A DNA stretch of 9,537 nt, taken from NCBI GenBank assembly GCA_016194825.1, contig JACQAR010000030.1, positions 1-9,537 of the forward strand, given 5' to 3'. The notes under the pieces were generated by a model. It had not been told where the DNA came from. It saw only the letters and a program-made list of their open reading frames with translations, and did no database searches. Both the position numbers and the translations under genes were made by a program. The stretch is from Chlamydiia bacterium. Its GTDB lineage: Bacteria > Chlamydiota > Chlamydiia > Chlamydiales > SM23-39. Shown in pieces: positions 1 to 6,030 of the stretch (its first letter is position 1; each line of letters opens with the position of its first letter).

Positions 1-177
1 CCGATTTTTTCAAACAAAGCAGGTTATGCAAGAGGTCTAATGACGGTTTCTGTTGAGTTAAACGAATATACCCCACTGCCCTATAAATTTGATGTTCTCA
101 GTTATTCCCAATTGGATAACGAAGCTCTGAAACAACACATCGATCATTATGGTAAAGTGCCTTACAAACGAATGTAA
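1..177 (+). CDS. Nucleotidyltransferase-domain protein (MNT type), C-terminal fragment
   Basis: The reading frame is open from the first base to a TAA at 175-177 and gives the last 58 residues of a protein whose start lies left of the window. The stretch LPYKFDVLSYSQLDNEALKQ and the following HIDHYGKVPYKR match, from memory of the family, the end of small nucleotidyltransferase-domain proteins of the MNT (HI0073/MntA-like) group. These typically end in a 'lPykvDvvd...l.n..l.ehI...G...Y.r' pattern. The catalytic GSxxxxxxSDxD motif would lie upstream and is not visible. Relatives often pair with a HEPN protein as a toxin-antitoxin module in which MntA AMPylates the toxin. No HEPN gene follows here, so a partner would have to be upstream. 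The gene is convergent with the ankyrin gene. An inverted repeat includes its stop codon. Confidence 0.62.
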   Translation, partial: PIFSNKAGYARGLMTVSVELNEYTPLPYKFDVLSYSQLDNEALKQHIDHYGKVPYKRM

Positions 178-190
178 AGCGGCTTTACAT
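172..190. repeat. Inverted repeat spanning the MNT stop codon
   Basis: Positions 172-180 (ATGTAAAGC) and 182-190 (GCTTTACAT) are perfect reverse complements around a single central base. The left arm contains the last sense codon and stop codon of the MNT gene. It sits directly beside the palindrome at 191-210, and the two may act together at the end of converging transcripts. No T-run follows. Confidence 0.8.
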
Positions 191-210
191 GAGGGGTCAG
201 CTGACCCCTC
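191..210. repeat. Perfect 20-nt palindrome between convergent genes
   Basis: Positions 191-200 (GAGGGGTCAG) and 201-210 (CTGACCCCTC) are exact reverse complements, so all 20 bases read the same on both strands. As RNA it can form an 8-bp GC-rich stem with an AGCT loop. It lies between the MNT gene ending at 177 and the ankyrin gene ending at 235, where a bidirectional terminator would be expected. No U-tract follows on either strand, so a canonical intrinsic terminator is not supported. It could instead be a protein-binding site or a transcript-end stabiliser. Confidence 0.8.
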
Positions 211-234
211 TGTGTGAGCATGCTATACGGCAGC

Positions 235-966
235 TCAACTTTTGGCTAGATTAGCTTGCCATAAGGCGTAAGCATGACGAGGGATCTGGTCATCGCTATC
301 AATGATGTCTGAGGCTCCTGCGGCAACGGCTTTTGAAGGAGTTGTCTGTGGCCGGTTTTGCATAGCAGAGCGAGCTTGTTCTAAATAGGCAAGTAATGTG
401 CTGACTTTATCTATAAGAGGTTGTAACTGTGCTGAATGAAAATCGAAATAGCGCGCTTGTTGGTAAAGCCGCCCCTCTTTATGCACCAAGAGTAGGGCTA
501 AAAAGGTCAGCTCGTCATATTGTAGACAAGCATGTAAAGCAGACATGCCTCCCTTACTAGTCCAATTTACATTCACATTTTGACTGCGCAAAAGTTGAAA
601 TACTTCCAATGCAAATGGTAGGTCCTTTGTCTGGCATGCCTGTACCAGATAAGGAGTATTGGTGGGGCCAGCACCTTGTGCAGCATATTGAGGGTGAGCT
701 TTGACTAGATGCTGAATTAAAGGAGCAGCCTTTCGATTGATGGCAATAGCGAGAGGCGTAATTCCCAGCTGCCCTGCTGCATATGGGTTTTGTGGGTATT
801 GTCGGGCCAGTCTTTTAAAATCAGCAATAGACAAATCTTCTATTGCACCCAAATCAGCCACTAGCTGCTGATTATCTTCTGCTTCCTCTGCCGGAACTTT
901 CGGGAGATCAAACGTGCACACTTCCTTGACAAAACGAACTGTTTCATATTTTACCGAAGTAGTCAT
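235..966 (-). CDS. Ankyrin-repeat protein
   Basis: The 243-residue protein has no signal peptide or membrane segment. Ankyrin-type repeats are visible at about residues 68-90 (GITPLAIAINRKAAPLIQHL), 102-134 (starting TNTPYLVQACQTK) and 138-165 (GGMSALHACLQYDE), with the usual TPL/SALH helix starts. The first 60 residues are acidic and of unknown function. The region around residues 180-200 is probably helical, and the last 40 are low-complexity and polar. Ankyrin repeats mediate protein-protein binding. In intracellular bacteria such proteins are often host-directed effectors, but nothing here shows secretion. The start is well supported: a strong Shine-Dalgarno sequence (AAAGGAGG, 971-978) lies 4 nt before the ATG. 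The gene is divergent from mnmE and convergent with the MNT fragment. The specific function is unknown. Confidence 0.8.
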   Translation of the reverse strand: MTTSVKYETVRFVKEVCTFDLPKVPAEEAEDNQQLVADLGAIEDLSIADFKRLARQYPQNPYAAGQLGITPLAIAINRKAAPLIQHLVKAHPQYAAQGAGPTNTPYLVQACQTKDLPFALEVFQLLRSQNVNVNWTSKGGMSALHACLQYDELTFLALLLVHKEGRLYQQARYFDFHSAQLQPLIDKVSTLLAYLEQARSAMQNRPQTTPSKAVAAGASDIIDSDDQIPRHAYALWQANLAKS

Positions 967-970
967 AAAG

Positions 971-978
971 CCTCCTTT
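971..978 (-). promoter_or_regulatory. Strong ribosome binding site of the ankyrin gene
   Basis: On the minus strand the sequence is AAAGGAGG, then CTTT, then the ATG at 966-964. It is a near-perfect anti-16S match, stronger than the other initiation sites in the window, and fixes the ankyrin start codon. Confidence 0.75.
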
Positions 979-1002
979 AAGCTTTAGTTAAGAATTTGGC
1001 AA

Positions 1003-1030
1003 ATTGTACGCCTACAAAAATTTTTGTCCA
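1003..1030 (-). promoter_or_regulatory. Candidate sigma70 promoter for the ankyrin gene
   Basis: Read on the minus strand, TGGACA (1030-1025, 5 of 6 matches to TTGACA) is followed after 16 nt by TACAAT (1008-1003, 5 of 6 matches to TATAAT). Transcription would start around 996-997, giving a leader of about 30 nt that includes the strong Shine-Dalgarno site. It overlaps the -35 of the candidate mnmE promoter, so binding of polymerase in the two directions may be mutually exclusive. Identified by eye only. Confidence 0.5.
1014..1027. repeat. 14-nt palindrome in the divergent promoter region
   Basis: ACAAAAATTTTTGT is a perfect palindrome. It lies in the spacer and -35 of the leftward promoter and touches the -35 of the rightward one. 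It could be an operator, or simply an A/T-tract bend. Confidence 0.55.
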
Positions 1031-1052
1031 GAACTGCTTTTTGGGGTATACT
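1024..1052 (+). promoter_or_regulatory. Candidate sigma70 promoter for mnmE-nth
   Basis: TTGTCC (1024-1029, 4 of 6) is followed after 17 nt by TATACT (1047-1052, 5 of 6). The predicted start near 1059 would leave only about 3 nt before the mnmE ATG at 1062, implying a nearly leaderless mRNA. Another possible -35, TTGGCA at 996-1001, has only a poor -10 partner. The assignment is tentative. Confidence 0.35.
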
Positions 1053-1061
1053 TTAGGCCCC

Positions 1062-2402
1062 ATGGAAGAGACCATTGCCGCTGTGACTACACCGCCCGGA
1101 GAAGGAGCTATTGCTGCCATTCGCATATCGGGACCTGATGCGATCGCAGTAGGTAAGAAAATTTTTTCTGGCCCTGTTGATACCTATCTTTCCCATACCG
1201 CCCATTATGGAAAAATTTTAGGGGCTGGAGGAGAGTCCATCGATACCGTCCTCTTGCTAGTCATGCGCGCGCCTCGCTCGTACACGGGGGAGGATTGTGT
1301 AGAAATTTTTTGTCATGGCGGGATGTTGATCAAGGATCAGATTCTAAAGAGAATTTTTGCTGCGGGAGCGCGAGCAGCTCGCCCGGGGGAATTTTCCTTG
1401 CGGGCGTTTCTCAATGGGAAAATGGATCTGGCACAAGCCGAGGCGGTGCAGAGGGTGATCGCCGCAAAAAGTGAATGGGCGCTCAGAGCTGCGGGGCAGC
1501 AGCTGGAGGGGGCGCTTTCTAAAAAAATTGCCTCTTTCCAAAAGCGGCTGACCGATTTTGCGGCGATTGTCGAAGCGTCGGTCGATTTCCCAGAAGAGGG
1601 TCTCGAATTTGCGACCCCAGAGGAGATGGTGCAGAATCTGCATGCTCTCATTGGGGATATGCGTCATTTGCAAGCGACGTTCCATGAGGGGAAGTTTTTG
1701 CATGAAGGGCTCTCTTTGTGTTTGCTCGGCGCGCCGAATGTGGGGAAGTCTTCTCTCATGAATGCTCTTTTGGGAAAAGAGAGGGCCATTGTGACAGAAA
1801 TCGCGGGGACGACGAGAGATATCTTAGAGGAAGATCTGCGCTTTGCCGATTTGCACTTCAAATTGATCGATACAGCGGGGATCCGTCAGACAGAGGAAAG
1901 GATCGAACAAGAGGGGATTCGTCGTTCTCGTCAGATGATGCAGCAGGCCGATCTCATTTTGCTGATATTGGATGCGAGTCGCTCTCTGACAGAAGAGGAT
2001 CGTGCGCTCATGGCACAAGTGCCTGAGGAAAAGACGATCTTTGTGTGGAATAAGACGGATGTGGCATCTGCGCCTGAACGCATTACTGGGGCGATTGAGA
2101 TTTCGGCAGAGAAGCTTTGGGGGCTTGATGCGTTAAGAAGGGCGATCCAGGATCGGTTGTGGAAACAGGGTACGTTTGGAAAAGAGGAAGTGCTGTTGAC
2201 GCAATTGCGTCACTATGAGGCGCTGACGCGGGCTATTGGACATTGTGAAGTAGCGGTTCAGACGCTACAGCGAGAGGCTTCGCCGGAATTCACGACGTCT
2301 GATTTGCGAGCAGCGCTGGGTGAATTGGGACTCATCATTGGCGTCGATGTGACCGAAGATATTTTGTCTTCCATTTTTTCCAAATTCTGTTTAGGAAAGT
2401 GA
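1062..2402 (+). CDS. mnmE: tRNA uridine-5-carboxymethylaminomethyl modification GTPase MnmE
   Basis: MnmE (TrmE/ThdF) works with MnmG to add the (carboxymethyl)aminomethyl group to C5 of wobble uridine 34 in tRNAs, using GTP and 5,10-methylene-THF, in the cytosol. The start chosen here gives 446 residues (454 in E. coli). It begins METIAAV-like (MEETIAAVTTPPGEGAIAAI), matching the conserved N-terminus. A longer frame from 996 would add 22 residues that do not resemble the family. The tetrahydrofolate-binding domain covers about residues 1-117, followed by the helical domain. The G domain has G1 GAPNVGKSS (223-231), G2 GTTRD (249-253), G3 DTAG (270-273) and G4 NKTD (330-333). The C-terminus is the expected FCLGK, with the conserved Cys at 443. 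All key motifs are intact. The TGA shares its last base with the ATG of nth, so the two are probably translated from one mRNA. Confidence 0.97.
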   Translation: MEETIAAVTTPPGEGAIAAIRISGPDAIAVGKKIFSGPVDTYLSHTAHYGKILGAGGESIDTVLLLVMRAPRSYTGEDCVEIFCHGGMLIKDQILKRIFAAGARAARPGEFSLRAFLNGKMDLAQAEAVQRVIAAKSEWALRAAGQQLEGALSKKIASFQKRLTDFAAIVEASVDFPEEGLEFATPEEMVQNLHALIGDMRHLQATFHEGKFLHEGLSLCLLGAPNVGKSSLMNALLGKERAIVTEIAGTTRDILEEDLRFADLHFKLIDTAGIRQTEERIEQEGIRRSRQMMQQADLILLILDASRSLTEEDRALMAQVPEEKTIFVWNKTDVASAPERITGAIEISAEKLWGLDALRRAIQDRLWKQGTFGKEEVLLTQLRHYEALTRAIGHCEVAVQTLQREASPEFTTSDLRAALGELGLIIGVDVTEDILSSIFSKFCLGK

Positions 2403-3019
2403 TGCGTAAGCGAGAATGGGTGCAAAGAATTGAGCAGATACTGGATGCGTATGTTCCCGATCCAGAGGTGCCGCTGCATGCGACAAGCCCTTTTACCTTG
2501 CTGATTGCGGTTCTTTTATCGGCGCAGTGCACTGATGCGCGGGTCAATCAGGTCACGCCGCGCCTGTTTGAGCGGGCCGATACTGCGGCCAAAATGTTGG
2601 CTTTACATGTGGAGCAGATCGAAGAGATCATTCGTCCGTGTGGGCTTTACAAGGCCAAAGCGAAGGCGATTTTAGGGCTGTCGAAGATCTTAGTGGAAAA
2701 GTATCGAGGAAAAGTGCCGCAAACGTTGGAAGAATTGGAGGAGCTGCCCGGAGTTGGGCATAAGACGGCCTCTGCTGTGGTGTCTCACGCGTTTCACATT
2801 CCAGCTTTTCCTGTGGATACACATATCCATCGGTGCGCCAAACGGTGGGGTCTCTCTTCGGGAAAATCGGTGCAGCAGACGGAGGCAGATCTCAAAAAGG
2901 CATTTCCAAAAAAGGAATGGATCCGGCGCCATTTGCAGATCATTTTGTTTGCGCGCAAGTACTGTCCTGCTCGTGGCCATCGGGTCACTGAGTGTCCCAT
3001 TTGCCGAGAGATGGTTTAG
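2402..3019 (+). CDS. nth: Endonuclease III (DNA glycosylase/AP lyase)
   Basis: Nth removes oxidised pyrimidines from DNA in base excision repair and cleaves the abasic site by beta-elimination. The 205-residue product (211 in E. coli) has the helix-hairpin-helix LPGVGHKTASAVV (115-127) with the catalytic lysine K121, and the catalytic aspartate D139 in PVDTHIHR; these correspond to K120 and D138 of E. coli. The C-terminus carries C188, C198 and C201 (CPARGHRVTECPIC). The family's usual Cx6Cx2Cx5C cluster motif is altered: the first spacing is nine residues and the fourth Cys is absent, because the protein stops four residues after CPIC. The start is ATG 2402, overlapping the mnmE stop by one base; a GTG at 2399 would add one Met. 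A large inverted-repeat element begins 2 nt past the stop. Confidence 0.95.
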   Translation: MRKREWVQRIEQILDAYVPDPEVPLHATSPFTLLIAVLLSAQCTDARVNQVTPRLFERADTAAKMLALHVEQIEEIIRPCGLYKAKAKAILGLSKILVEKYRGKVPQTLEELEELPGVGHKTASAVVSHAFHIPAFPVDTHIHRCAKRWGLSSGKSVQQTEADLKKAFPKKEWIRRHLQIILFARKYCPARGHRVTECPICREMV

Positions 3020-3020
3020 C

Positions 3021-3193
3021 GCCTAATTGTTGCCTCTGCGTCCTCTCTAATCTCTGCCACGCGCGCTTCGCGCCCTCTGCGCTGATGAATCTTATCAATC
3101 TGTGTATGCAATGCGGCTCGAAATTACATCAGCGCAGAGCCCCCGAAACGCGGGTAGCAGAGGCGAGAGAGGCCGCAGAGGAAACAAGAAGGC
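3021..3193. repeat. 173-nt long inverted-repeat element (MITE/REP-like)
   Basis: Positions 3021-3087 and 3127-3193 form two 67-nt arms. By hand alignment, 54 of 67 positions pair (48 of 59 in the core 3029-3087 / 3127-3185), around a 39-nt loop at 3088-3126. The arms contain GCAGAGG/CCTCTGC motifs (for example CCTCTGCG near 3033) and end inward in GCGCTGATG / CATCAGCGC. I recall similar 'CGCAGAGG' intergenic repeats in unrelated bacteria, but could not search. No transposase, clear coding frame or target-site duplication is seen. It fills most of the 225-nt gap between the convergent nth and GT2 genes and would fold into a very long RNA hairpin, so it may also end transcription from both sides. 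The remainder (3194-3244) shows nothing recognisable. Confidence 0.82.
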
Positions 3194-3244
3194 CAAGCAT
3201 TGAAAATCTCACTGTCCTAACCGGAATTGCACTGCCTTTGCCGT

Positions 3245-3967
3245 TTAACGCAAATGCGGCGGAGTGTTGCTGAAGTAGGAGTATTGGCCGCGAAACAAGA
3301 TCAACTTTTGGGGAATGACGCAGCATTTTCTGCGATATATTTGCCAGGCGCGTAGATTGAGGCGAAAATCTTCTCCTCCCATGAAATCATCATCCCAAAC
3401 AATATATTGCGAGAGTACTTTCGATAGGCATACGTTCCCATGGTGGATCGGGATATAGCTGTCTGGGCCGTTTGGAATGCCGCTATAGATGATCTGTTGC
3501 GTGAGCTCTTGTAGAGAAATCGATTCTTTGTCATACCTGACGAATTCTTCTGGAGTTTTTGCATAGGAATGGATCAGAAGAAAAGGAGCATATTTCTCAA
3601 AGAGGTGTTTTACGATCTCGACTCGTTGCGGATGGGGCAGATCGTCGGCATCTTGGCAGATCAAGATTTTCCCTGTGCTGGCGCGAGCTGCCAATTTCCG
3701 ATTTGTCCCTGCAGCGCATTTTTGGGGATGCTTGAGCAATAGGAGCTGAAAAGGCCATGCTTTGCTTTCTAAGGCAGCGATTTGGCTGGGATCGATCTGT
3801 TCGTATTGGGAGAGGGAAATGACTACTTCATCGGGGAGTGCGGTTTGCTCGGTATAGGCAGTCAACAGTTCTTCGAGGAGAGGAAAGTGGGCGGGATGGC
3901 AGGGAATGAGGATGCTCACTTGGGCAGAAAGAGAAAGAGCTGAAAATAAAAGAATGAGGCAGCGCAT
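3245..3967 (-). CDS. Family 2-type glycosyltransferase with N-terminal signal sequence
   Basis: The 240-residue protein looks like a GT-A fold glycosyltransferase that would transfer a sugar from a nucleotide-sugar donor to an unknown acceptor. The nucleotide-binding start VSILIPCH (17-24), the stretch AAGTNRKLAARASTGKILIC and the metal-binding QDADD (105-109) are typical of GT2. GGEDFRLNLRAW (197-208) resembles the 'ED' catalytic-base region, and IHHGNVCLSK (174-183) the acceptor-side strand. Residues 1-15 (MRCLILLFSALSLSA) form an extra hydrophobic leader ending just before the first beta strand, which suggests export or anchoring. The start is ATG 3967-3965. No clear Shine-Dalgarno sequence precedes it, and the start abuts the ATG of the divergent exostosin-like gene with no base between. 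The donor sugar and acceptor cannot be inferred. Confidence 0.8.
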   Translation of the reverse strand: MRCLILLFSALSLSAQVSILIPCHPAHFPLLEELLTAYTEQTALPDEVVISLSQYEQIDPSQIAALESKAWPFQLLLLKHPQKCAAGTNRKLAARASTGKILICQDADDLPHPQRVEIVKHLFEKYAPFLLIHSYAKTPEEFVRYDKESISLQELTQQIIYSGIPNGPDSYIPIHHGNVCLSKVLSQYIVWDDDFMGGEDFRLNLRAWQIYRRKCCVIPQKLILFRGQYSYFSNTPPHLR

Positions 3968-4771
3968 ATGATCGTGTCGATTTTAGCCTATTGCATGAGT
4001 TTTGTAACAGCCGATCCCTTTATAGCGATGGCGGATCGGTTGTACGAAACGATGCGCCCTCATGAGGTAGAGGCGGGCAATGTGATTTTCATGAAAATGT
4101 GCGATGCGGAAGATTTTTTCCATGCCATTCACCCTCAGCTGCAGGTGCCTTATGTCCTCATCACTCATTTGACGGATGAGTCTACGCCAGGCGCTTTGGC
4201 GCGCTATTTGGACGAGCCGCTTTTGCTGGCTTGGTTTGCGATCAATTGGGATGGGACCAGACATCCGAAATTACACCCCATTCCGATTGGTCTGGCGAAT
4301 CAAAAATTGCCGCATGGACATTTAACAGACGTGACTGCGGTCCAACAGATGCAATTGCCCAAAAAACATCTTCTTTTCATGAATTTTACGATTCAGACGT
4401 TTTCCGAGGAGCGGTGGGAGGTGTTCAAGCAATTTGCGAAAGCGCCTTATTGCTACAGGACGGGCAAAAAGCCGTTTCGCGAGTATCTGATCGACATGGC
4501 CTCTTCGAAGTTTGTATTGGCTCCACGGGGCGCAGGTCTCGATACCTACCGCCTGTGGGAGGCGCTCTATGTGGGTTCGATCCCCATCGTGAAAACCTCG
4601 TCGCTAGATTTGTTGTATGAAGGGCTGCCGGTGTTGATTGTGCAGGATTGGAGCGAGGTAACGGAGTCTTTTTTGGAGGAGAAATACCGAGAGTTTGTTG
4701 CAAGAGAGTTTTGTTGGGAGAAGCTCGATATGGCTTATTGGCAGTTGCAGATTAAGAAATGTTTTCCTTAA
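3968..4771 (+). CDS. Exostosin-like (GT47-type) glycosyltransferase, copy 1
   Basis: The 267-residue protein carries an exostosin-type C-terminal nucleotide-sugar-binding half: MASSKFVLAPRGAGLDTYRL (177-196), then WEALYVGSIPIVKTSSLDLL and LPVLIVQDW. The 'RLWEAL...G.iPiv' core is characteristic of exostosin-like proteins (PF03016-like, from memory). HPKLHPIPIGLANQ (99-112) is shared with the downstream paralogue. Eukaryotic members build heparan sulfate or plant cell-wall glycans; the bacterial substrates are largely unknown. The first 15 residues (MIVSILAYCMSFVTA) are hydrophobic, forming a weaker leader than those of its neighbours. The start is supported by GAGG (3956-3959) 8 nt before the ATG. 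Residues from about 81 on align with the 291-residue neighbour without large gaps, roughly half identical by eye. Its promoter must lie inside the divergent GT2 gene. Confidence 0.78.
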   Translation: MIVSILAYCMSFVTADPFIAMADRLYETMRPHEVEAGNVIFMKMCDAEDFFHAIHPQLQVPYVLITHLTDESTPGALARYLDEPLLLAWFAINWDGTRHPKLHPIPIGLANQKLPHGHLTDVTAVQQMQLPKKHLLFMNFTIQTFSEERWEVFKQFAKAPYCYRTGKKPFREYLIDMASSKFVLAPRGAGLDTYRLWEALYVGSIPIVKTSSLDLLYEGLPVLIVQDWSEVTESFLEEKYREFVAREFCWEKLDMAYWQLQIKKCFP

Positions 4772-4799
4772 AATTTCTTTTCTAAAATAGGGCCTGTTG

Positions 4800-5672
4800 A
4801 TGATGCGTTTTTTTTTGCTTTTCCCTGTATTTCTCTTGTGCGTCACACCTCCACAATTTAGAGAGCCAAGCGAGCCTTTCATCACGGGAGATGGGTTTCG
4901 CTCTTATGCGGATTTTGCTTTTGATGAGCTTGACGCTACTTTGAATCCGAAAGAGGTGCGAGCCAAAAGCACGGTGTTTGTGAAGCTGGAGATGCTAGGA
5001 CGGTTTTTCCAAGAGATCCATCCGTTCATTGAGCATCCCTACATCTTGATCTCTCACAATGGCGATGATCCAGCTCCCGGCAAGTTCTATCCGTTTCTCG
5101 ATGATCCCAAACTCATCGCTTGGTTTACGCAGAATTTTGAGGGAAAGCCTCATCCCAAATTGCATCCGATTCCCATTGGCGTGGGGAATCGGCCATCTGG
5201 ATGCGGCAATCCTGACATTCTGAAATCTGTGATCGATAAAAACATCGCCAAAGAGTACCTCGTCTATTGCAATCTGACCATCCAAAATTATCTTCCAGAG
5301 AGATGGCAGGTGTTTCAGTTGATCGGGCGAGCGCCCTATTGTTATCGGCCTATCAAGAAGCGGTTCGATCGCTATCTGGCAGATGTAGCGGCGTCAAAAT
5401 TTGTCCTGAGTCCACGGGGGGTGGGGCTCGATACGTATCGTCTATGGGAGACGCTCTATTTGCACTCTTTTCCGATTGTGAAAAGCTCTTCTATCGATTC
5501 GCTCTATGAGGGACTTCCTGTCCTCGTCATCAAAGAGTGGACCGATGTCACAGAGGATTCCCTCAAGCAAAAGTACGAGGAAATGAGCCAAAAAACTTAC
5601 AACATTGAAGAACGGCTGAAACGGGCAAGACAACTGTATGAGGAGCATTATGGCAAAAAAAAGAAAAAATAA
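4800..5672 (+). CDS. Exostosin-like (GT47-type) glycosyltransferase, copy 2
   Basis: This paralogue of the preceding gene has 290 residues from ATG 4800. TTG 4797 and ATG 4803 are also possible; AGGG at 4789-4792 is the best ribosome site and favours 4800. It shares HPKLHPIPIGVGNR, APYCYRP, KFVLSPRGVGLDTYRLWETL and SSSIDSLYEGLPVLVI with copy 1, in the same order. The N-terminus (MMRFFLLFPVFLLCVT) is a clear hydrophobic leader. The Cys in it is not in a good lipobox, as the residue before it is Leu. The C-terminal tail is longer and charged (NIEERLKRARQLYEEHYG), probably helical, and ends in five lysines encoded by an A-rich run. That run is also the start of the next gene, with a 23-nt overlap. 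The 28-nt gap after copy 1 suggests co-transcription and an old tandem duplication. Confidence 0.8.
   Translation: MMRFFLLFPVFLLCVTPPQFREPSEPFITGDGFRSYADFAFDELDATLNPKEVRAKSTVFVKLEMLGRFFQEIHPFIEHPYILISHNGDDPAPGKFYPFLDDPKLIAWFTQNFEGKPHPKLHPIPIGVGNRPSGCGNPDILKSVIDKNIAKEYLVYCNLTIQNYLPERWQVFQLIGRAPYCYRPIKKRFDRYLADVAASKFVLSPRGVGLDTYRLWETLYLHSFPIVKSSSIDSLYEGLPVLVIKEWTDVTEDSLKQKYEEMSQKTYNIEERLKRARQLYEEHYGKKKKK
5641..5645 (+). promoter_or_regulatory. Ribosome binding site that fixes the start of the XRE regulator
   Basis: AGGAG lies 4 nt before ATG 5650, inside the end of the exostosin gene. It favours 5650 over the in-frame ATG at 5638, which has no such site. Confidence 0.55.
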
Positions 5673-6030
5673 TAAAACTTCCACACAAATTGAGTATGAA
5701 GAAAGTTCCGGAAATGTCTTTGCCGATTTTGGGTTTGAGCATCCTAAAGAAGCAAATGCAAAATCAGATTTGGCTTTATTAATTGTAAAAATCATTGATT
5801 ATCGAAAACTCACCCAATCAAAAGCTGCTGCCTTAATGAAAATAGATCAGCCAAAAGTGTCTAAAATTACTCGTGGCCTCTTAACTGAATTTACCATCGA
5901 GCGTTTAATGCGCTGTTTGCTGGGATTAGGGTGCGATTTGGAAATTAAACCTACACTGACGCTGAGTAAAACAGCGACCCCTTCGATTCATGTCGCCAAA
6001 AATGCTAAATTCAAAAAATTACGCGTTTAG
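5650..6030 (+). CDS. XRE-family HTH regulator, HigA-like antitoxin (orphan)
   Basis: The 126-residue protein has a Lys-rich N-terminus (MAKKRKNNKT), then SSGNVFADFGFEHPKEANAK (19-38), then a helix-turn-helix at about 53-77 (KLTQSKAAALMKIDQPKVSK), followed by LTEFTIERLMRCLLGLGCDL. This order is typical of HigA-type antitoxins and XRE regulators encoded after a RelE/HigB-like toxin. Here the gene upstream is an exostosin-like GT and none of the neighbours resembles a toxin, so it is an orphan. It might repress the GT locus or neutralise a toxin encoded elsewhere. Its coding sequence is visibly more AT-rich than the GT genes on both sides, suggesting separate acquisition. The reading frame starts inside the end of the preceding gene (overlap 5650-5672). 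The C-terminal 25 residues after the HTH region are basic and unrecognised. Confidence 0.82.
   Translation: MAKKRKNNKTSTQIEYEESSGNVFADFGFEHPKEANAKSDLALLIVKIIDYRKLTQSKAAALMKIDQPKVSKITRGLLTEFTIERLMRCLLGLGCDLEIKPTLTLSKTATPSIHVAKNAKFKKLRV

Noticed and set aside
172..234. A canonical rho-independent terminator
   Set aside because: The hairpins are real, but no U-tract follows on either strand, so they are recorded as repeats only.
996..1061. A longer mnmE start at 996 adding 22 residues
   Set aside because: The extra residues do not resemble MnmE, which begins at the MEETIAAV block. The extension also overlaps the candidate promoters of both divergent genes.
3029..3185. A CRISPR array or integron-like attachment site
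   Set aside because: There is only one pair of inverted arms, no regular direct repeats with spacers, and no cas or integrase gene nearby.
2992..3273. A 93-residue plus-strand open frame across the inverted-repeat element
   Set aside because: It starts inside nth in another frame and mainly translates the repeat arms. No domain or ribosome site supports it.
4231..4620. A 129-residue plus-strand open frame inside the first exostosin-like gene
   Set aside because: It is out of frame with a gene that has strong family motifs and shows no domain of its own.
4800..4850. Lipoprotein signal for the second exostosin-like protein (Cys in FLLC)
   Set aside because: The residue before the Cys is Leu rather than Gly, Ala or Ser, so it is not a good lipobox. 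A plain hydrophobic leader fits better.
5638..5649. An earlier start for the XRE regulator at 5638
   Set aside because: ATG 5650 has AGGAG 4 nt upstream, whereas 5638 has no comparable site and would deepen the overlap with the GT gene.
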